A stretch of DNA of 64,000 nucleotides from Metallyticus violacea (lineage: Eukaryota > Arthropoda > Insecta > Mantodea > Metallyticidae): the NCBI GenBank assembly GCA_030762175.1, contig CM060846.1:240633012-240697011 (forward strand), written 5' to 3'. The position numbers were made by a program, and so were the translations under genes. Below are positions 23,155-34,920 of the stretch, in pieces; position 1 is the first letter of the stretch; the number at the start of each line of letters is the position of its first letter. The notes under the pieces are model-generated. The model had not been told where the DNA came from and made no database searches. It was given only the letters and a program-made list of their open reading frames with translations.

Positions 23155-23862
23155 CAGAGGGTGTCAAAAAATATATATACACACTTCAAGCAAAGAAAAA
23201 ACTGTGTTAACATAACAAAACTGAATTCACACAAACAGAAAATGATGAGCACTAATCATCTTAGACTTTTACAGTTACATTTACTCAAAATGCCCATCAT
23301 TGGCGTCGAAACGCTTCTGAGTATAGTTAACTACTGATTGAGCAACGTTGCCAAAGTGTCCTCAGCGATTGCCATTTCAATTTCTTCCCGAAGTGCTGCC
23401 AGTGTAGCTGGTCAATGGTATACAACATCCTTAAGCGTTCCCCATAAGTAGAAGTTCAATGGTGGTTCTGTTCTGTACACATGTCTCCATTGCCTTTGAA
23501 CTTCAAAAACATTCTCGGTTTTCCAATACCACTTTGAAATTGCTTTCTGCTGCTCAAAGGATAATCTTTGCTCCATTTTGTTGTAGCAACGCTAACATAA
23601 CATAATGTGTGTCACATCTGTTTACAGAACATCATATGATAATCTTGGCTTCATTTGTTCATTATTAATTTACTATACTGTTGGCTTCATTTGTTTATTG
23701 TTCATTTACCTGTCATGTAGCAATGCTATCATAATATATGTGAGTCACATCTGTTTACAGAACATCATACTACACAATCCTGTTCTTTTTTGGTCCAATT
23801 TTAAAATATATTAAATAGGTATCTACTCTGAAAGAATGTATACATTTTTTTGACACCCTCGG
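23155..23862 (-). mobile_element. Internally deleted Tc1/mariner-group transposon
   Basis: Bounded by terminal inverted repeats: CAGAGGGTGTCAAAAAATAT at 23155 and its reverse match ending TTTTTTTGACACCCTCGG at 23862, each flanked by TA, the usual target. On the minus strand the frame starting at 23576 reads MEQRLSFEQQKAISKWYW, then KTENVFEVQRQWRHVYRTEP (helix-turn-helix N-terminus of this group), and passes directly into LNFYLWGTLKDVVYH, the C-terminal block. The catalytic core between is deleted; a TC-to-stop change follows. It is a non-autonomous, 708-bp derivative. The right half contains a duplicated segment (23583-23637 and 23716-23770). Confidence 0.8.
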
Positions 23863-24950
23863 TATATTGCCAATTGGTGTGTATAGAACGGCCCATGGAC
23901 ATTTTTTTCTTTTCCTTTCTTAAAGAAATATAAAATAATATATTTTATTTTGTCATAATACTTTTGCTGTGATGCTGCATTATCTGGGAAATTTGATAAT
24001 AATTACAATCTAGAATAGTCTGCAGGTCTGGAGAAGCTATCACTAGGGACTAGATTTATATGTTCTATATATTATGGAAACGTAATCATTTATGCTTGAA
24101 AAGGCTTTAACATTTATGCACATAATATTTATATATTCATTGAATAAACATGTTATAAAACATTTTATTTTGATTTTAGCTCATGAATTAGTGATCAAAT
24201 CCTGTACATGTATATCAGAAATTAACATAAAAAAAAAAAAGTCGAGATTGTAACATACGCATCACTAAAATTCAATAGAATGGAAGACTAAGTTTCGGGA
24301 GCCTGTTACAAACGTTCACTATATTTTATACAAAATATCAGAAATTCCAACAAATCACAGCTGCCTTTTGCCACAATTTTATCATTTCTGTTTTATTACT
24401 TTATTGCACAATTGTTTTAATGCAAATTTATCAGAATAGTGCACTGAAATGTCTTTATAGCTTCTTTAGCCTAAACATCATGTGGAGTAGAAATCAATAA
24501 TCAACATGGCATTTTTTGAGCAAATATAGAGCTCGAGTTGTATTTATTTACATTATTTAGCTAATATATCCATTTATTAATAAAATGTACTACTTACAGT
24601 TGTGAATGTTCAGTCTAGCATTTTAATTGCTGCTGACAATCATGCAGATAATGGTTGAAATTAAAATGTCATATTGGATATACAGTTTTATTTTTCCATT
24701 TAAACACTTTGGTATCAAAATGAAGAAAACTTAAGCAGTGGAAATTAAAATTCTGGAAGGATATTAATAGCTGTAAGTGCATTTTATGGATATATTATTT
24801 GATTTATATCATTTTATTCAATGAATAAAAATAAATACAACCTGAGTTCCAGATTCTCTCGCTATATTACTACAGATAAATCCATGTAATTAAAATTAAA
24901 GATGTGGTTTTCATATTACAAATTTAACAATATTGAGTAAATATATTTAG
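23863..24950. other. AT-rich stretch, nothing certain
   Basis: May include the far C-terminal remains of the minus-strand hAT relic listed at 24960-25960, but no block is clear enough to claim. Confidence 0.4.
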
Positions 24951-24959
24951 TTCTCCAAG

Positions 24960-25960
24960 CTATATTCACAGTTGGCAATTACTAAGTGTTTCACATTTTG
25001 CAAAGTTAGATGTCTCATGTTATTTTTTAAGATATCTTTATAGTGAGAAGTGCTTTTCTCCATTTTACATGAACTTCAAGGAGTATGATATACAAATACT
25101 GCCATAGTTGATTATTTTTAATTTGGCAAATGAGTATGTTTGCCAAATGGAAGATAGATTGCCTTTCAATCTCTATTTTTTAGTACATATTGTACAATTT
25201 TAATTGATGCTGAATTTTTTGGTAAAAATTATTTACTACACTCCTAGCTGTATCTATGTGTTTTATATAATACTGTGCTGCACACATCCATGTGCTCCCA
25301 TGTGTCAAATTTGTCTCTGGCAGAAGGCACATGAGTAATGAGCAAGCATTATATGGCTTGCTTTCCATAGAATTCTAACAAATACTTTTTTTGTTGTTGT
25401 TTTTTTTTTTTTTTGTTTTTGCTGATGTTAACCATCAATTTGTCATCTAAATAGTAATTTTCATGGATGGTTTCTACTATACAGGGAAATCCAAGAGCAA
25501 GACAAGTCAAATATACCAAATTTGGAAAAATAACCTCAAAAATCTTACCAGCTGTAATCATGTAACTAGCAGCAGTATCAGTTATGAACAGTAATACACA
25601 TTGATGCCATTAGACCTTAGCAAGATCATGGAAAAAATAAAAACCTGGAAACTGTTGAGCTATTTGTGGCATGAAATGCTGTACTGCAAGGAGGTATGAA
25701 ATAGTTTGTTCATTCTTATCAAGGGATTTAACTATGATAATTGCTATAAATCTTTCCTCAAAGTGATATGTTTAATTAATTGAAACCCATTTAAAATTAT
25801 TTTAAATATGATTTTTAATTTTGTCAATAGTGGAATCATAACACTATTTCACATATTTTTTGTAAACAAGTCATTTCATCTGCCACTTTGTACTGTGTAA
25901 GTTTCTTAATAAATGTTCACAGAGTGGGAATGGTGAGTTTTCATGATGGGATGAGATGTT
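24960..25960 (-). pseudogene. hAT-family transposase pseudogene (copy 1)
   Basis: Minus-strand frames give LLFITDTAASYMITAGKIFE and VIFPNLVYLTCLA (25430-25590), then after an A-run FDTWEHMDVCSTVLYKTHRY and SASIKIVQYVLKN (25170-25340). The order D-x-A-x-YM-x-AG-K, P-x-L-x-HVTCLAH, R-WGTW-AA-YY, SIKI-Q is that of hAT-like transposases sometimes annotated with CGG-repeat-binding names. A similar relic lies on the same strand at 49640-50640. Stops and a 50-bp T/A-rich slip make it dead. Ends are not defined. Confidence 0.55.
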
Positions 25961-27540
25961 AAAAGCCTCACATAAATCAAATGAAAACTATGAAAAAATA
26001 TTACTGGAAAATTGACCAAGTGACTTTGGAATGGAATCATTTTGCATTGATTTAATTTTAATGTTTTCTTTGTGGTTAGCAATATTCAAGGATTCTTATA
26101 ATTGTCATGAAGGGCTTTCACGCAATAATGTGCTGATGAGAAGAATTAAATTGAAGGAGAAAAATACTTTGAAAACCTTATAAATATGCTGCATAATTAT
26201 TAAATTATTGAATTTATGAAGTATTTATACAAGTGACAAAATGTGCAATTAAAGCGCAGCTTAAAATCATGAGTAATTAATCAAAAAGTGATAATTTGTA
26301 TAGATAATGCGTAAGCATATAAATTTAAGCTCAGAGAAAAAATATACTGTTGAGTAAAAATTTGGTCTGTAAATTACAGTTCTTTTAGTTTTACTTTGCA
26401 TGTAAATATAGATAACTATACCCTTTCACATCTATTCCCCTGGTTGGCTAAATTTGTTTATATTATAGGTGTGGCTTGTCGAGCATATGACACAACCTAA
26501 TAGATGATGTAGCTGCCAGCGTAATGCAAAAAGCATGCAAATCTAAAGATTTTGTCTGTTCTCCCCAATGAGCAAGGTTGAACAAGGGAATACAGCAATC
26601 AGTTCACAATTGCACATGTCATGACAAAGCTGAGTAGTAATCAACCACCATTTTACAATAATGTGTGCATGAACTTTAGGTGCATCAACACTATCATTCA
26701 TTGTACTTCATGTGCTAATGAAAACAAAACTGTCTTATTATTCTTTACAAATATAAGATAAATTATTACTTTAAAAAAAGAACTAATTTTATAATGCTTA
26801 GTAATAATGAACTAATTTGTATCGCAAAAAACACTTCTGCACCTACCAGCCAATCAGGGATGGCAAATAGCACTTGGTACTGTTGATATCTAAAGTAAGA
26901 TAAATATAAAAACTGTGTAGTATCCTATCTTAAACCAATTTTAAAATCAAAATCTCACTTGGGCCATCTTGTATTCTCATACTTTATCATGCTTCTTTCA
27001 TTGTCATTCTTACAACTATATAAGCTTTACAGAAATATGAAGTACCATCATTGTTATAAAAATTGTGTCACTGTTTATGCTATCACATGCAGCCCTAAAG
27101 TCTATAAATAAATACCAAGTTTTTATATAAAATTTGTTGTTTTTTCTGATATCTGTCCTAATGTTCATATCTGATCTATTATTGATTTTTTTTCTTAATC
27201 TAGCTTGAGAATGACCATGTTCTTTCTAGAACATGGGAGCAATATCATGTAAACTATAGTGAAAAATTATTAATATGCAACAGTTAGTTAGGAAATGCCT
27301 CTGTAGTTATGACAATCTAGGGATCTTTGTTCTTAAAGATTGGGCAGATTATGCCATAATTCAATTCTTCTTCTATTCAGATATAGTAATTAATGTGTGT
27401 AGTGATTTCAATAGGTTTGCTCTATTGCTATCAATACATTACACTTATCTTGCATATTGTGTGTTTTGTTCAACGTATATATTGAGTCTATCTCTTCTTG
27501 AGACTGGATGTTATTTTCCAAGGTCTATTTAGCAAAATGT
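25961..27540. other. AT-rich stretch, nothing recognised
   Basis: Very low GC, no frame or repeat I can support. Lies in the proposed ~16-kb host intron. Confidence 0.5.
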
Positions 27541-29080
27541 AAAAATTATGTCTTATGCTTTTTAAAATTGTTACATCATTCTATATTTTATGACTACTGC
27601 TTTTGATTAAAGGACTTTCTTGTGAAAATAATTTTCTAATGAAAATGTTTAATTTCTTTGTTTTTCCCATCATTCTCTACGTCACAGAGTGTTTCTTTCC
27701 TTCCATTCTCTTTTCTATCATTAAGAATTTTCTTTTTCTCTTTCTTCTTAGTTTTGTATTCTTCTGCTACTTTTTGGAATCATTTCTCTGTAACATTTTC
27801 AGTCACACTTAGTATTTTGTGTCATGTTTCTTCACTCTTTATCAATAATTTATTTCTTGGGAGCATTTCTTGGATGCCCAGTTCACTTTCTGACATCATT
27901 GCTATGGCCTGATTGCATTTTTCCTTCCTTTCATTAATTATTTCTATTTTTAATATCATTCTAAGTGGGCTCGCTTTATATTTTGCTGCCTTTTCAGGTA
28001 CTTCATCTACATCATATTTATGCTGCTTTTATCCTTTAATTTTCTTAGCGTTTGACAGCCTGGAGCATAAGCAAGGAATTACTGAAAAGTTATGTGAATT
28101 TATATTTGCCACTCACAAGAGTTGGATTCTCACTAAGTTTGATGTATATGTGGTTTTCTCAACCATTTTACTTTAGCGCATTTGACTTCATGTTTAGTAT
28201 ATAAGACCACACCACCACTTCTACCCTTTGATTGATGAAAGTTATACATTTCTTTACAATTATCAAATTATACAAGCTGGAGCCAATTGTCTTCTGAGAA
28301 GATAACTATACGTAAATCTATTTCTGATAAGGATATTTAAAATATTTCATGTTTGTTTGATATATTTTGTATCTGGACTTGTTGCTAATCACTGTGTTAA
28401 CTGTGGCACTGCCTACTGCAGTAAATAGAATACAGTTGGAGGATTTTACAAGAAAATTTTGAAACAAACATAGTATTTGTGATACAAAATATTTTTTTCT
28501 ATAGTAGTTGCTGTTCAAGTCTTGTATGGTGATCCCTTTGCAGTTCACTGATAACAATGAAGTATACCTCTATATAACCAGCAAATAAAAGCTTCATTTT
28601 CTTGCTTGTCTTCCTAATATCTATATTAACATGTGAATTGTATATCAAGTCCTATGTATATGGAACATTTACTGCCATTATATAAGCACCTTCTGCACTT
28701 TGTAAAACACTTAATATATTACTTAGGGATGTTATAGCATTTACGGCTTCTTTACAATAGATGCCATTTGAACCAGCACAATGATGTTAACCTCACTTTG
28801 CTCAAATTTCATGTTTCCCATTGCTCCACTGGACTTCAGCTTTAGTTTTTGTTGCACTTTTGCTTCCACTATTCTGATAGTATTGCTTCTCTTCACTTTA
28901 TATTTGGATTGTGGAATTATATGATAAGCACCAAATTTTGTGCATTCTATGCTATTTTCTTCATCAACAGATAATGCTGAGAACGAATTTCTGGTTTCCA
29001 AGCATCCTGACTTTCGCTTCCACATGCTTCCTTTGCAGCTGCTTTCTTCTGCCATTTTCAAGGGTTTTCTGATCATTCAT
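27541..29080 (-). pseudogene. Degenerate retroelement-like coding region
   Basis: Minus strand 28741-29076 is open for 111 codons (CLETRNSFSALSVDEENS, FGAYHIIPQSKYKVKRSNTI). Further on, broken frames give GRSGGVVLYTKHEVKCAK near 28190 (GGV-x-Y block like a LINE endonuclease) and PEKAAKYKASPLRMILK with IINERKEKCNQAIAMMSE near 27900. The order is compatible with a LINE related to those at 57.7-64 kb, but no catalytic motif is certain. It could instead be an unrelated multicopy ORF. Heavily mutated. Confidence 0.35.
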
Positions 29081-29458
29081 CTAGAGGCTATGCTATTCAT
29101 TGGCTCTAATCTCATATTAATTCTGTTTGTAATTTTACCCCATTCTGATCTTTGATCACTACCTGAATAACATTCTGTAGTGATGGCACACTGTTGCCAG
29201 CACATGGTTGACTAATGCCATTGCCTTCATTTGCTGTGCAGTTTGAATAACTTGCAGCAACTCTTCCAGACAATAAATTTTTCCTTTAAAGATCATACTT
29301 ATGTTTTCCATTTTGTTTGTTTTATTACTGATGTTTAATATTTTAGATGCATTACCATCTTTAGCCCTGTTATCTATTTTTTATGGGTTACACTACAGAG
29401 CATTATACCTCCAGTTGCCAATATATATATATATACATACATATAACTCTATGATCAA

Positions 29459-29674
29459 TTAAAATGTGATAGATGAATGCTTCTCCTCCACAAATTTGGG
29501 AACACTCTTTATTGCATCAATCATTCTATCGGCATTGTCAGAGAGAAACACATAATTTTCCTCATGAATAGCCAGGAAAGACAGGCCTTTATCAATAACA
29601 AAGAAAATTCCTTCTTTTGCAATGATAAAGAAGAGTGGATAATTGACCTTGCTTTGAATTAAAAAAAGAAACAA
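29459..29674 (-). other. Small unexplained ORF with coding-like sequence
   Basis: An open 71-codon minus-strand frame (KVNYPLFFIIAKEGIFFVID, KGLSFLAIHEENYVFLSDNA, DRMIDAIKSVPKFVEEKHSS) ending in a proper stop. The residue pattern looks like the C-terminus of a real protein rather than translated noise. A polypyrimidine-AG (TTTTTTTAATTCAAAG) lies just upstream of KVNYP, so it could be a last exon, but phase compatibility with the other putative exons is not shown. Alternatively it is the tail of a transposon ORF. Confidence 0.3.
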
Positions 29675-29774
29675 CTAGTGGATAAAGTTTTACTGAATAT
29701 GTAACAATGCTATCAATGCTATCAATGCTAAACAATGCAAAAAATCAACTATTTCTTTATTTATAGAAATTGTT

Positions 29775-29915
29775 CTTTCACACTAGCTGTGTGTAGAACA
29801 TGTCAGAAATGAAGAATCAGACTTGAAACATTTCGGTTGTGGCCAAGATTCAAACCACGGACTTCAACCTTCTGGGCAAATGCTCTGATCAACTGAGCTA
29901 CCATATCCTTCTCTA
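29775..29915 (-). mobile_element. SINE family C (tRNA-like), minus copy
   Basis: Minus strand reads GGTAGCTCAGTTGATCAGAG (A box), then GTTTGAATC (B box), then CAAGTCTGATTCTTCATTTC. It resembles a tRNA of the GGTAGCTCAG-TTGG-AGAGCA class followed by a non-tRNA tail, which points to a SINE or tRNA-derived repeat rather than a working tRNA: the 3' acceptor strand does not close the cloverleaf. Confidence 0.55.
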
Positions 29916-30129
29916 AGTATACTTTAATTAACCCCTATATTGTTGGTGGTTAAACCAGAAGCCTGCATTATAAGTTCTCAAAATGTCAACATTTAAGAGA
30001 AATTGAGTCGAAATAGTATGTCTCAAATGTCACCTGTTAAGGAATAAAATTTCTCATAGTAGAGAAACCTTAGGGAGGTCTCCAGAGTATATAGAACCAG
30101 AACCAGATGAGAGAGGTTCTAGTTCTGGG

Positions 30130-30240
30130 CTTGGAGGAAATGGTAGCTCAGTTGGTTAGAGCATCAACCCTTAAGGCTGAAGATCCATTGTTTGAATCCC
30201 AGTCATGACCTGAGTTTTTCATGTCTGATCTTCATTTCCA
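30130..30240 (+). mobile_element. SINE family C (tRNA-like), plus copy
   Basis: Plus strand reads GGTAGCTCAGTTGGTTAGAG, then GTTTGAATCCC, then CATGTCTGATCTTCATTTCC, the same order and tail as the minus copy at 29775-29915. The two lie head to head about 215 bp apart. Confidence 0.6.
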
Positions 30241-30439
30241 ACTTACTTCTTTATTTGTCTCACACAATACACTAAACTAGTGCAGAGGTTTTTATTCTTG
30301 CAACATCATATTTCTGTACTATTTCAGAGCCATGGAACATTGCTTTAGATAAATTTCCTGCATAGTCAGTAACAGCTCTTGGCAATACTTTTAGCATTAT
30401 TAATCAATAACTATTTCATTTAATTAAAATTGTTGTATG

Positions 30440-30815
30440 ATTGAGTTGAACTACATGTTCTTATTGTCTCCATTTACTTTTTTAAATGTAGTACATGTTT
30501 TGCAGACCATCTTATGCATTCTCAGTTAATATATGATTAGCTTCACTGTACAAGTTCTAATTAACATTTTAATGATCTTAATTATATGATTAGCTTCACT
30601 ATACAAGTTCCCATTAACATTTCAATGGTTTTATTATATAATTAGCTTCACTGTATAAGTTCCAAATAGCCTTTCATGGAGTCAATGGTTAGCTGAGGAT
30701 GCAGATGATGGTCTGCAAAACATGTACTACATTGAACCAAGTGGAGCAAATAATCAATTATAAATGCTTTTAATTATATGAATAACTTCCCTGTACAAGT
30801 TCCAATTAGCATTTC
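30440..30815. repeat. PLE remnants with inverted ends and ~59-bp repeated units
   Basis: GTAGTACATGTTTTGCAGACCATC at 30488-30511 (first 20 bases GTAGTACATGTTTTGCAGAC) is exactly inverted at 30707-30730. The right side, AGCTGAGGATGCAGATGATG then GTCTGCAAAACATGTACT, has the layout CTGANGA-hairpin-AAAC of the PLE termini, and the left side reads AAAGTAAATGGAG in reverse, matching their tail. Between and after them a unit containing ATTAGCTTCACTGTACAAGT recurs about four times (near 30535, 30590, 30640 and 30780). Confidence 0.55.
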
Positions 30816-31081
30816 AAATTGAACTATTTTGTTGTCTTTTTATTTTTGTTTATATATATTTAAACATGTTTGATGGCCATAACCAAATGTGATTGCTGAC
30901 TGCCTGGCCAAATACTATGTTTGAAATTTTAAGACCCTGCTTATAGTTGCATATGGCTCCATGTCTACCAGAACAGCAAGGAACAGAAATGTTTGAATGC
31001 CAAACCTGGAGGAATTAGAACAACAGATAACAATGTATTTGTGAAAAAATTAAACCAATTATTGATGAACAGACTACTTAC

Positions 31082-31256
31082 TATTTGATGGTTTTCTATA
31101 TACTTCAAAGGCACCATGTCTTCTTGGCTGACCACCATCAGTACAATTTTCTTCATCTTGGCCAAACTGAGCAAAATCTGCGAAACCTGTAGTATCTCCT
31201 GCCAGAGCAAGTACATCACCTTCACTTCGTTGTCCGATCAACTTCTTTGGTGAGGT
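31082..31256 (-). CDS. Putative host-gene exon (second of three recognised)
   Basis: A 175-nt minus-strand segment between acceptor AAGTATTCTTTACAG and donor A|GTAAGTAG, both close to consensus. The frame has no stop from the first base and reads TSPKKLIGQRSEGDVLALAG, DTTGFADFAQFGQDEENCTD and GGQPRRHGAFEVYRKPSN, leaving one base (phase 1). Incoming phase 0 fits the exon at 57262-57323, and outgoing phase 1 fits the exon at 14533-14632. GC content is higher than the flanks. The GFADFAQF stretch resembles the short hydrophobic/acidic linear motifs of membrane-traffic adaptor proteins, but no domain identifies it. Confidence 0.6.
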
Positions 31257-31259
31257 CTG

Positions 31260-32810
31260 TAAAGAATACTTAATTCTGTCACTGACCTAAAAGAGTTTTA
31301 CAGTATTGCATAATGATAATAGGAAAAACAGGAAGCAAACCTCCTCCTGAAACACAAGTAAAATACAAATTATAAATTATAGGGTCATTTAGCATTTTGA
31401 ACGCCTGATTGTGTACTATAATTTATCCAGAAAAGTATCCACTGGCATAACAGGATTTGCATTAAGTATATATTTAATTAAGCACAAATTAACATTGAGT
31501 TAGGCACTATAACTGCAAAAGAGGAATTTCTCACCAGTAAAGCTGTATCAAAGTTTATTTATGTTGACTACAGTTAGATGTCAAAAGAAAACACTGACCA
31601 ATTAGATTAATCAATGAATATGAAATTATGCAAAGAAAAAAAACATATAAATACATAACTTTTTGAAAATTCTGGACAACTCCACTCTAGTACTCCTGAA
31701 TGTAGTTACTGAAGAAATGGTAACCATTTACATTTTAATCAACATAAAAACATTTTTCAGCTTTTTCACTATTCACATATGGCAATTACAGTGATAGAAT
31801 ATTGAAATTTTATTGAAACAACCAAAATAAAAGGGAGTCTCCTCCCATCCAGCCCAGGCCATTTTTATGTGCAACCTCCCCCTCCCAATATATAGATTTA
31901 GTACAATAATTTTTATAAAGCATCCATCCACCCACCCATTCGCCTGCCCATCCATCTGTCCATTCCTCCATCCATCCATTCATCCATATTGTAATTAACT
32001 ACAAAATTTTCACTTGGATTGCTTCAGACCCCAGTCCCCGGTTCATCAGTAGCTGCCTCTAGCAGACTGAATATGAACATCTATTACCAAACCTAAAGCT
32101 TATTTTGAATCACATTTATTGCCAGATAATGTAACCATTACTTTGTAACTGATTACTTAAAATTGTGCCTAATAATAAAATGTGATAAAGCAATTTTATC
32201 CATTTACATGATAAAATACTGTCTCAGTCGGTAATTAATTGTAAGGTAATTTTATTTTTATATCAACCAACTTCCCAAACTGCCTTAAGCCATTACCTTC
32301 TTGGAAAGCTTAGAAACTTCTTTAAATGTGTCACTAGAAGTAGTTTTAGAAACAATAATTATACTAATTTACCACAGTAGATGTGCATAATCAGTGATCT
32401 ACTAAATGGAAAATCCTCCATAAATCAAAATGATTTTTACTGTGGAACAGTAAACATAATTTAAGTATGTCCAATAGAAGTTATGTGATGTTGAAAAAAA
32501 TTATATAATTCACAGATTAATCTTCAGGCAAGCTATGGTTACTTTTTTATTGAAATTCTCTGTCAGTATGAACTGCAACTCACTACTTTTAAACAATAAA
32601 CTAAATTTTTCAATTTCTCAGTAATACCATTAATTTAATTGCATTTCATTGATGAATATCAGTCATATACCAATAAGCATGGATATTTTTATTAGTATAT
32701 ATTTTTTAAATATTGCTAATCAAATGTCTTCCATTACAAACACATCAAACTACTCCTCTTGGAATTAATTTAATGATGAAGTCCTGCTGTTTTTTAAACA
32801 ATTTTGTAAT
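31260..32810. other. Putative intron, no feature except CCAT-rich repeat
   Basis: AT-rich. The only structure is an imperfect CCAT/CCATT repeat at 31920-31987. No coding resemblance. Confidence 0.5.
31920..31987. repeat. Imperfect (CCAT)n repeat
   Basis: CATCCATCCACCCACCCATT continuing as CCAT-type units with substitutions. It makes a glycine/tryptophan-rich spurious frame on the minus strand. Confidence 0.85.
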
Positions 32811-32811
32811 T

Positions 32812-32900
32812 GTGTTTAATGCCCATTTTCACTACTGAGGGATCAAAAGTGGTAGACAAAGATGATATTTGAGAATAAATTATAATCGTGAAAGTTTTTT
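32812..32900 (-). mobile_element. SINE family A, old 3' fragment
   Basis: GTGTTTAATGCCCATTTTCACTACTGAGG followed by diverged GATGATATTTGAGAATAAATTATAA matches the family A tail with many substitutions. No poly-T edge remains. Confidence 0.65.
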
Positions 32901-33428
32901 TGGGGGGGGGGGGAAGAATTCCAGCATTAGATTAGATTACCTCTGTATCTTGTGTTTTGGTGGTAGTTTAAGTATTTCTTGAGGTCTAATAACATATTCT
33001 AGTAAGATATTCATCTTACACTTTCCTTTTAATGATGTATTAGGAATATATCAACCTTAATAATGTCCATTTTCTCTGAAACTACCTTGGTAGAAAGATT
33101 TTGAGACTTAAAACTGGAGTGGTATATTTTTCCAGTAGTTCTGATTGATCATCAACCTTAGTGTTATCAGTTTTAATAATAAGGAAACAGACATTTAAAT
33201 TTATAAATTGATAGTCACATTAATAGAGTGATTAAATGGTATGCAGGTATTATGGTCTTTTAAATTTCAAAAAATATTTATTGATAGCTTCTTAATTATA
33301 TCCACATTAATTTGTATTAAAAATGGATCATGATTAGCAATAATATTTATTACTATGTAAAATGCTATTTTGCTTGGCAAGCTAATCTCGCCTTTAGATT
33401 TGTATTTCTGAGACATGCTTATTGGTTA

Positions 33429-33605
33429 AGTAAAAATTGTACTTACGAAGCTGTAGACAATGGAGTGGTAATATATACTACATTAATGTGTTCAGTTGTT
33501 TACACTAACTCCACTTACTTATTTAAAACTTTGGACTAGTTTCGGGAGAGGTTCCTCCCATCATCGGCTGTTGTTGACTGAATGTCAACAGTCATTGGTT
33601 CCTGT
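33429..33605 (-). mobile_element. Penelope-like element terminus (isolated)
   Basis: Contains GTACTTACGAAGCTGTAGAC and AATGGAGTGGTAATATA, also present at the ends of the PLEs near 7300 and 49460, then TTTACACTAACTCCACTTAC and a hammerhead-like block. No coding part is attached, so this is a solo terminus or a very short 5'-truncated copy. Confidence 0.75.
33534..33567 (-). ncRNA. Hammerhead-like motif, one core change
   Basis: Minus strand reads CCGATGA, hairpin GGGAGG/CCTCTCCC, GAAAC, TA, GTC. The first box is CCGATGA where CTGATGA is needed, so the conserved U is lost; GAAA and GTC are kept. Confidence 0.5.
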
Positions 33606-34328
33606 AACACTTTTTTAAGTTCAAAAGCCAGTGTTTTGCTGTTGTGAAATATAATTTTTTAAACATCTACAGCAGTTTTTACGGCCCAAAGATGCAGCAT
33701 GTTCTCATTAACTTTAATTTGGTTGACAAAAGCATATAACATTCTTGAACAACTAGCATCTGGATAATGGTGTACATGTCAGTGAGTTCCCATAATATAG
33801 TAATCTTTCTTACAAATTGTCATTGTTTGTGGAATTAAAATTTTGCTTATAACACAGAAAAGCAGCATGATACAATACAAGAGGTACAAGCACCACCTTT
33901 TTATTTCAGTATGCACTCGTAAACTTTACAAATTGAATTATTATCAATAGTTCTATTGGTGTATGTAAATAGCTTGACTAATCTCATATCTTCCTCTGAG
34001 ATCACTGGAAGATAAATATATCAAATCCAATCTGTAACATTTCCATTGTATTTTGTACTGTGTTATATGATAGTTCATATTATTGTTTTACTGCACAGGT
34101 GTTACTGATGTAATAAATGCATAACATTACATTATACTAGATTATGCAATTTTGTAAACTTTACTTAGTATTCATTACTAGTAATGCTCAAACATATGAT
34201 CCTTTGGACACAATAAATAAGTGAACAGACCATTTCCATATTTGTTAGGGCTGATCCCCACCTTTCCATAACCCACTGTCACCCCATTAGTACATTTGCA
34301 ACCATCATTGTCAGAGGTACCCAGTATG

Positions 34329-34372
34329 TCCATCCATCCGTCCGTCCGTCCGTCCGTCCATCCACCCACCAA
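34329..34372. repeat. (CCGT)n/(CCAT)n repeat
   Basis: CCATCCATCCGTCCGTCCGT continuing for about 44 bases. Ordinary microsatellite. Confidence 0.9.
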
Positions 34373-34604
34373 CAGAAAACCAAAACACTAACAAACTTCT
34401 ATAGCAGAACATACATTCAGTAAGAGGCTCATTGTATGCATTTACCTCTTTCATGGATCATCCTAAGCTTGACTCAGAACTTCAATATTGCTTCATATGT
34501 AAGTGAATTGAATAAGCTTTGCCATGAATGATCACAGCTTTACAAAATTTGTACATTGATAAATAATTTCCTTGCTAAGGGAAAAATAGTAGCTAGGGTA
34601 GTTC

Positions 34605-34908
34605 TTCTTCTTTTTTTTTTGATTGATTTATTTATGGACACTCTTTAACATCTTAGGTCATCAGCATCCCATTCAACTCAGGGTGTGAAACGGCCGGCTA
34701 ATTTTGCTCAGAGGCCTCTCTTTCAGGCTTGAGGTTCTTTATCGTGCCGTAAATGTACGACACGGGACCCATGGCTTTACTTCCCTTCCGAAGGAAGCCA
34801 TACTTAGGATTTTTACGCCCCGAAAAAATCCATCGGTCCTGCCCGGGTTCGAACCCGCGACCTTGGGTTTAGGAGGCAAGTATGTAACCACTACACCAAC
34901 AGGACTGA
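34605..34908 (-). mobile_element. SINE family B, full length with target duplication
   Basis: Minus strand starts GTCCTGTTGGTGTAGTGGTT, includes the B box GCGGGTTCGAACCCGGGC, body CGTAAAAATCCTAAGTATGG, and ends CATAAATAAATCAATC plus A-run. CTAGGGTAGTTC is repeated at 34593-34604 and 34909-34920 without mismatch. About as well preserved as the copy at 14174-14470. Confidence 0.92.
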
Positions 34909-34920
34909 CTAGGGTAGTTC

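Noticed and set aside
27603..28176. Plus-strand hydrophobic ORFs
   Set aside because: They are the reverse of a better minus-strand coding-like frame and consist mostly of Phe, Leu and Ser.
29835..29905. Functional tRNA gene on the minus strand
   Set aside because: A and B boxes are present but I could not close an acceptor stem, and the same head with the same non-tRNA tail occurs at 30137, which indicates a SINE.
31773..31979. Gly/Trp/Asp-rich ORF
   Set aside because: Product of the imperfect CCAT repeat.
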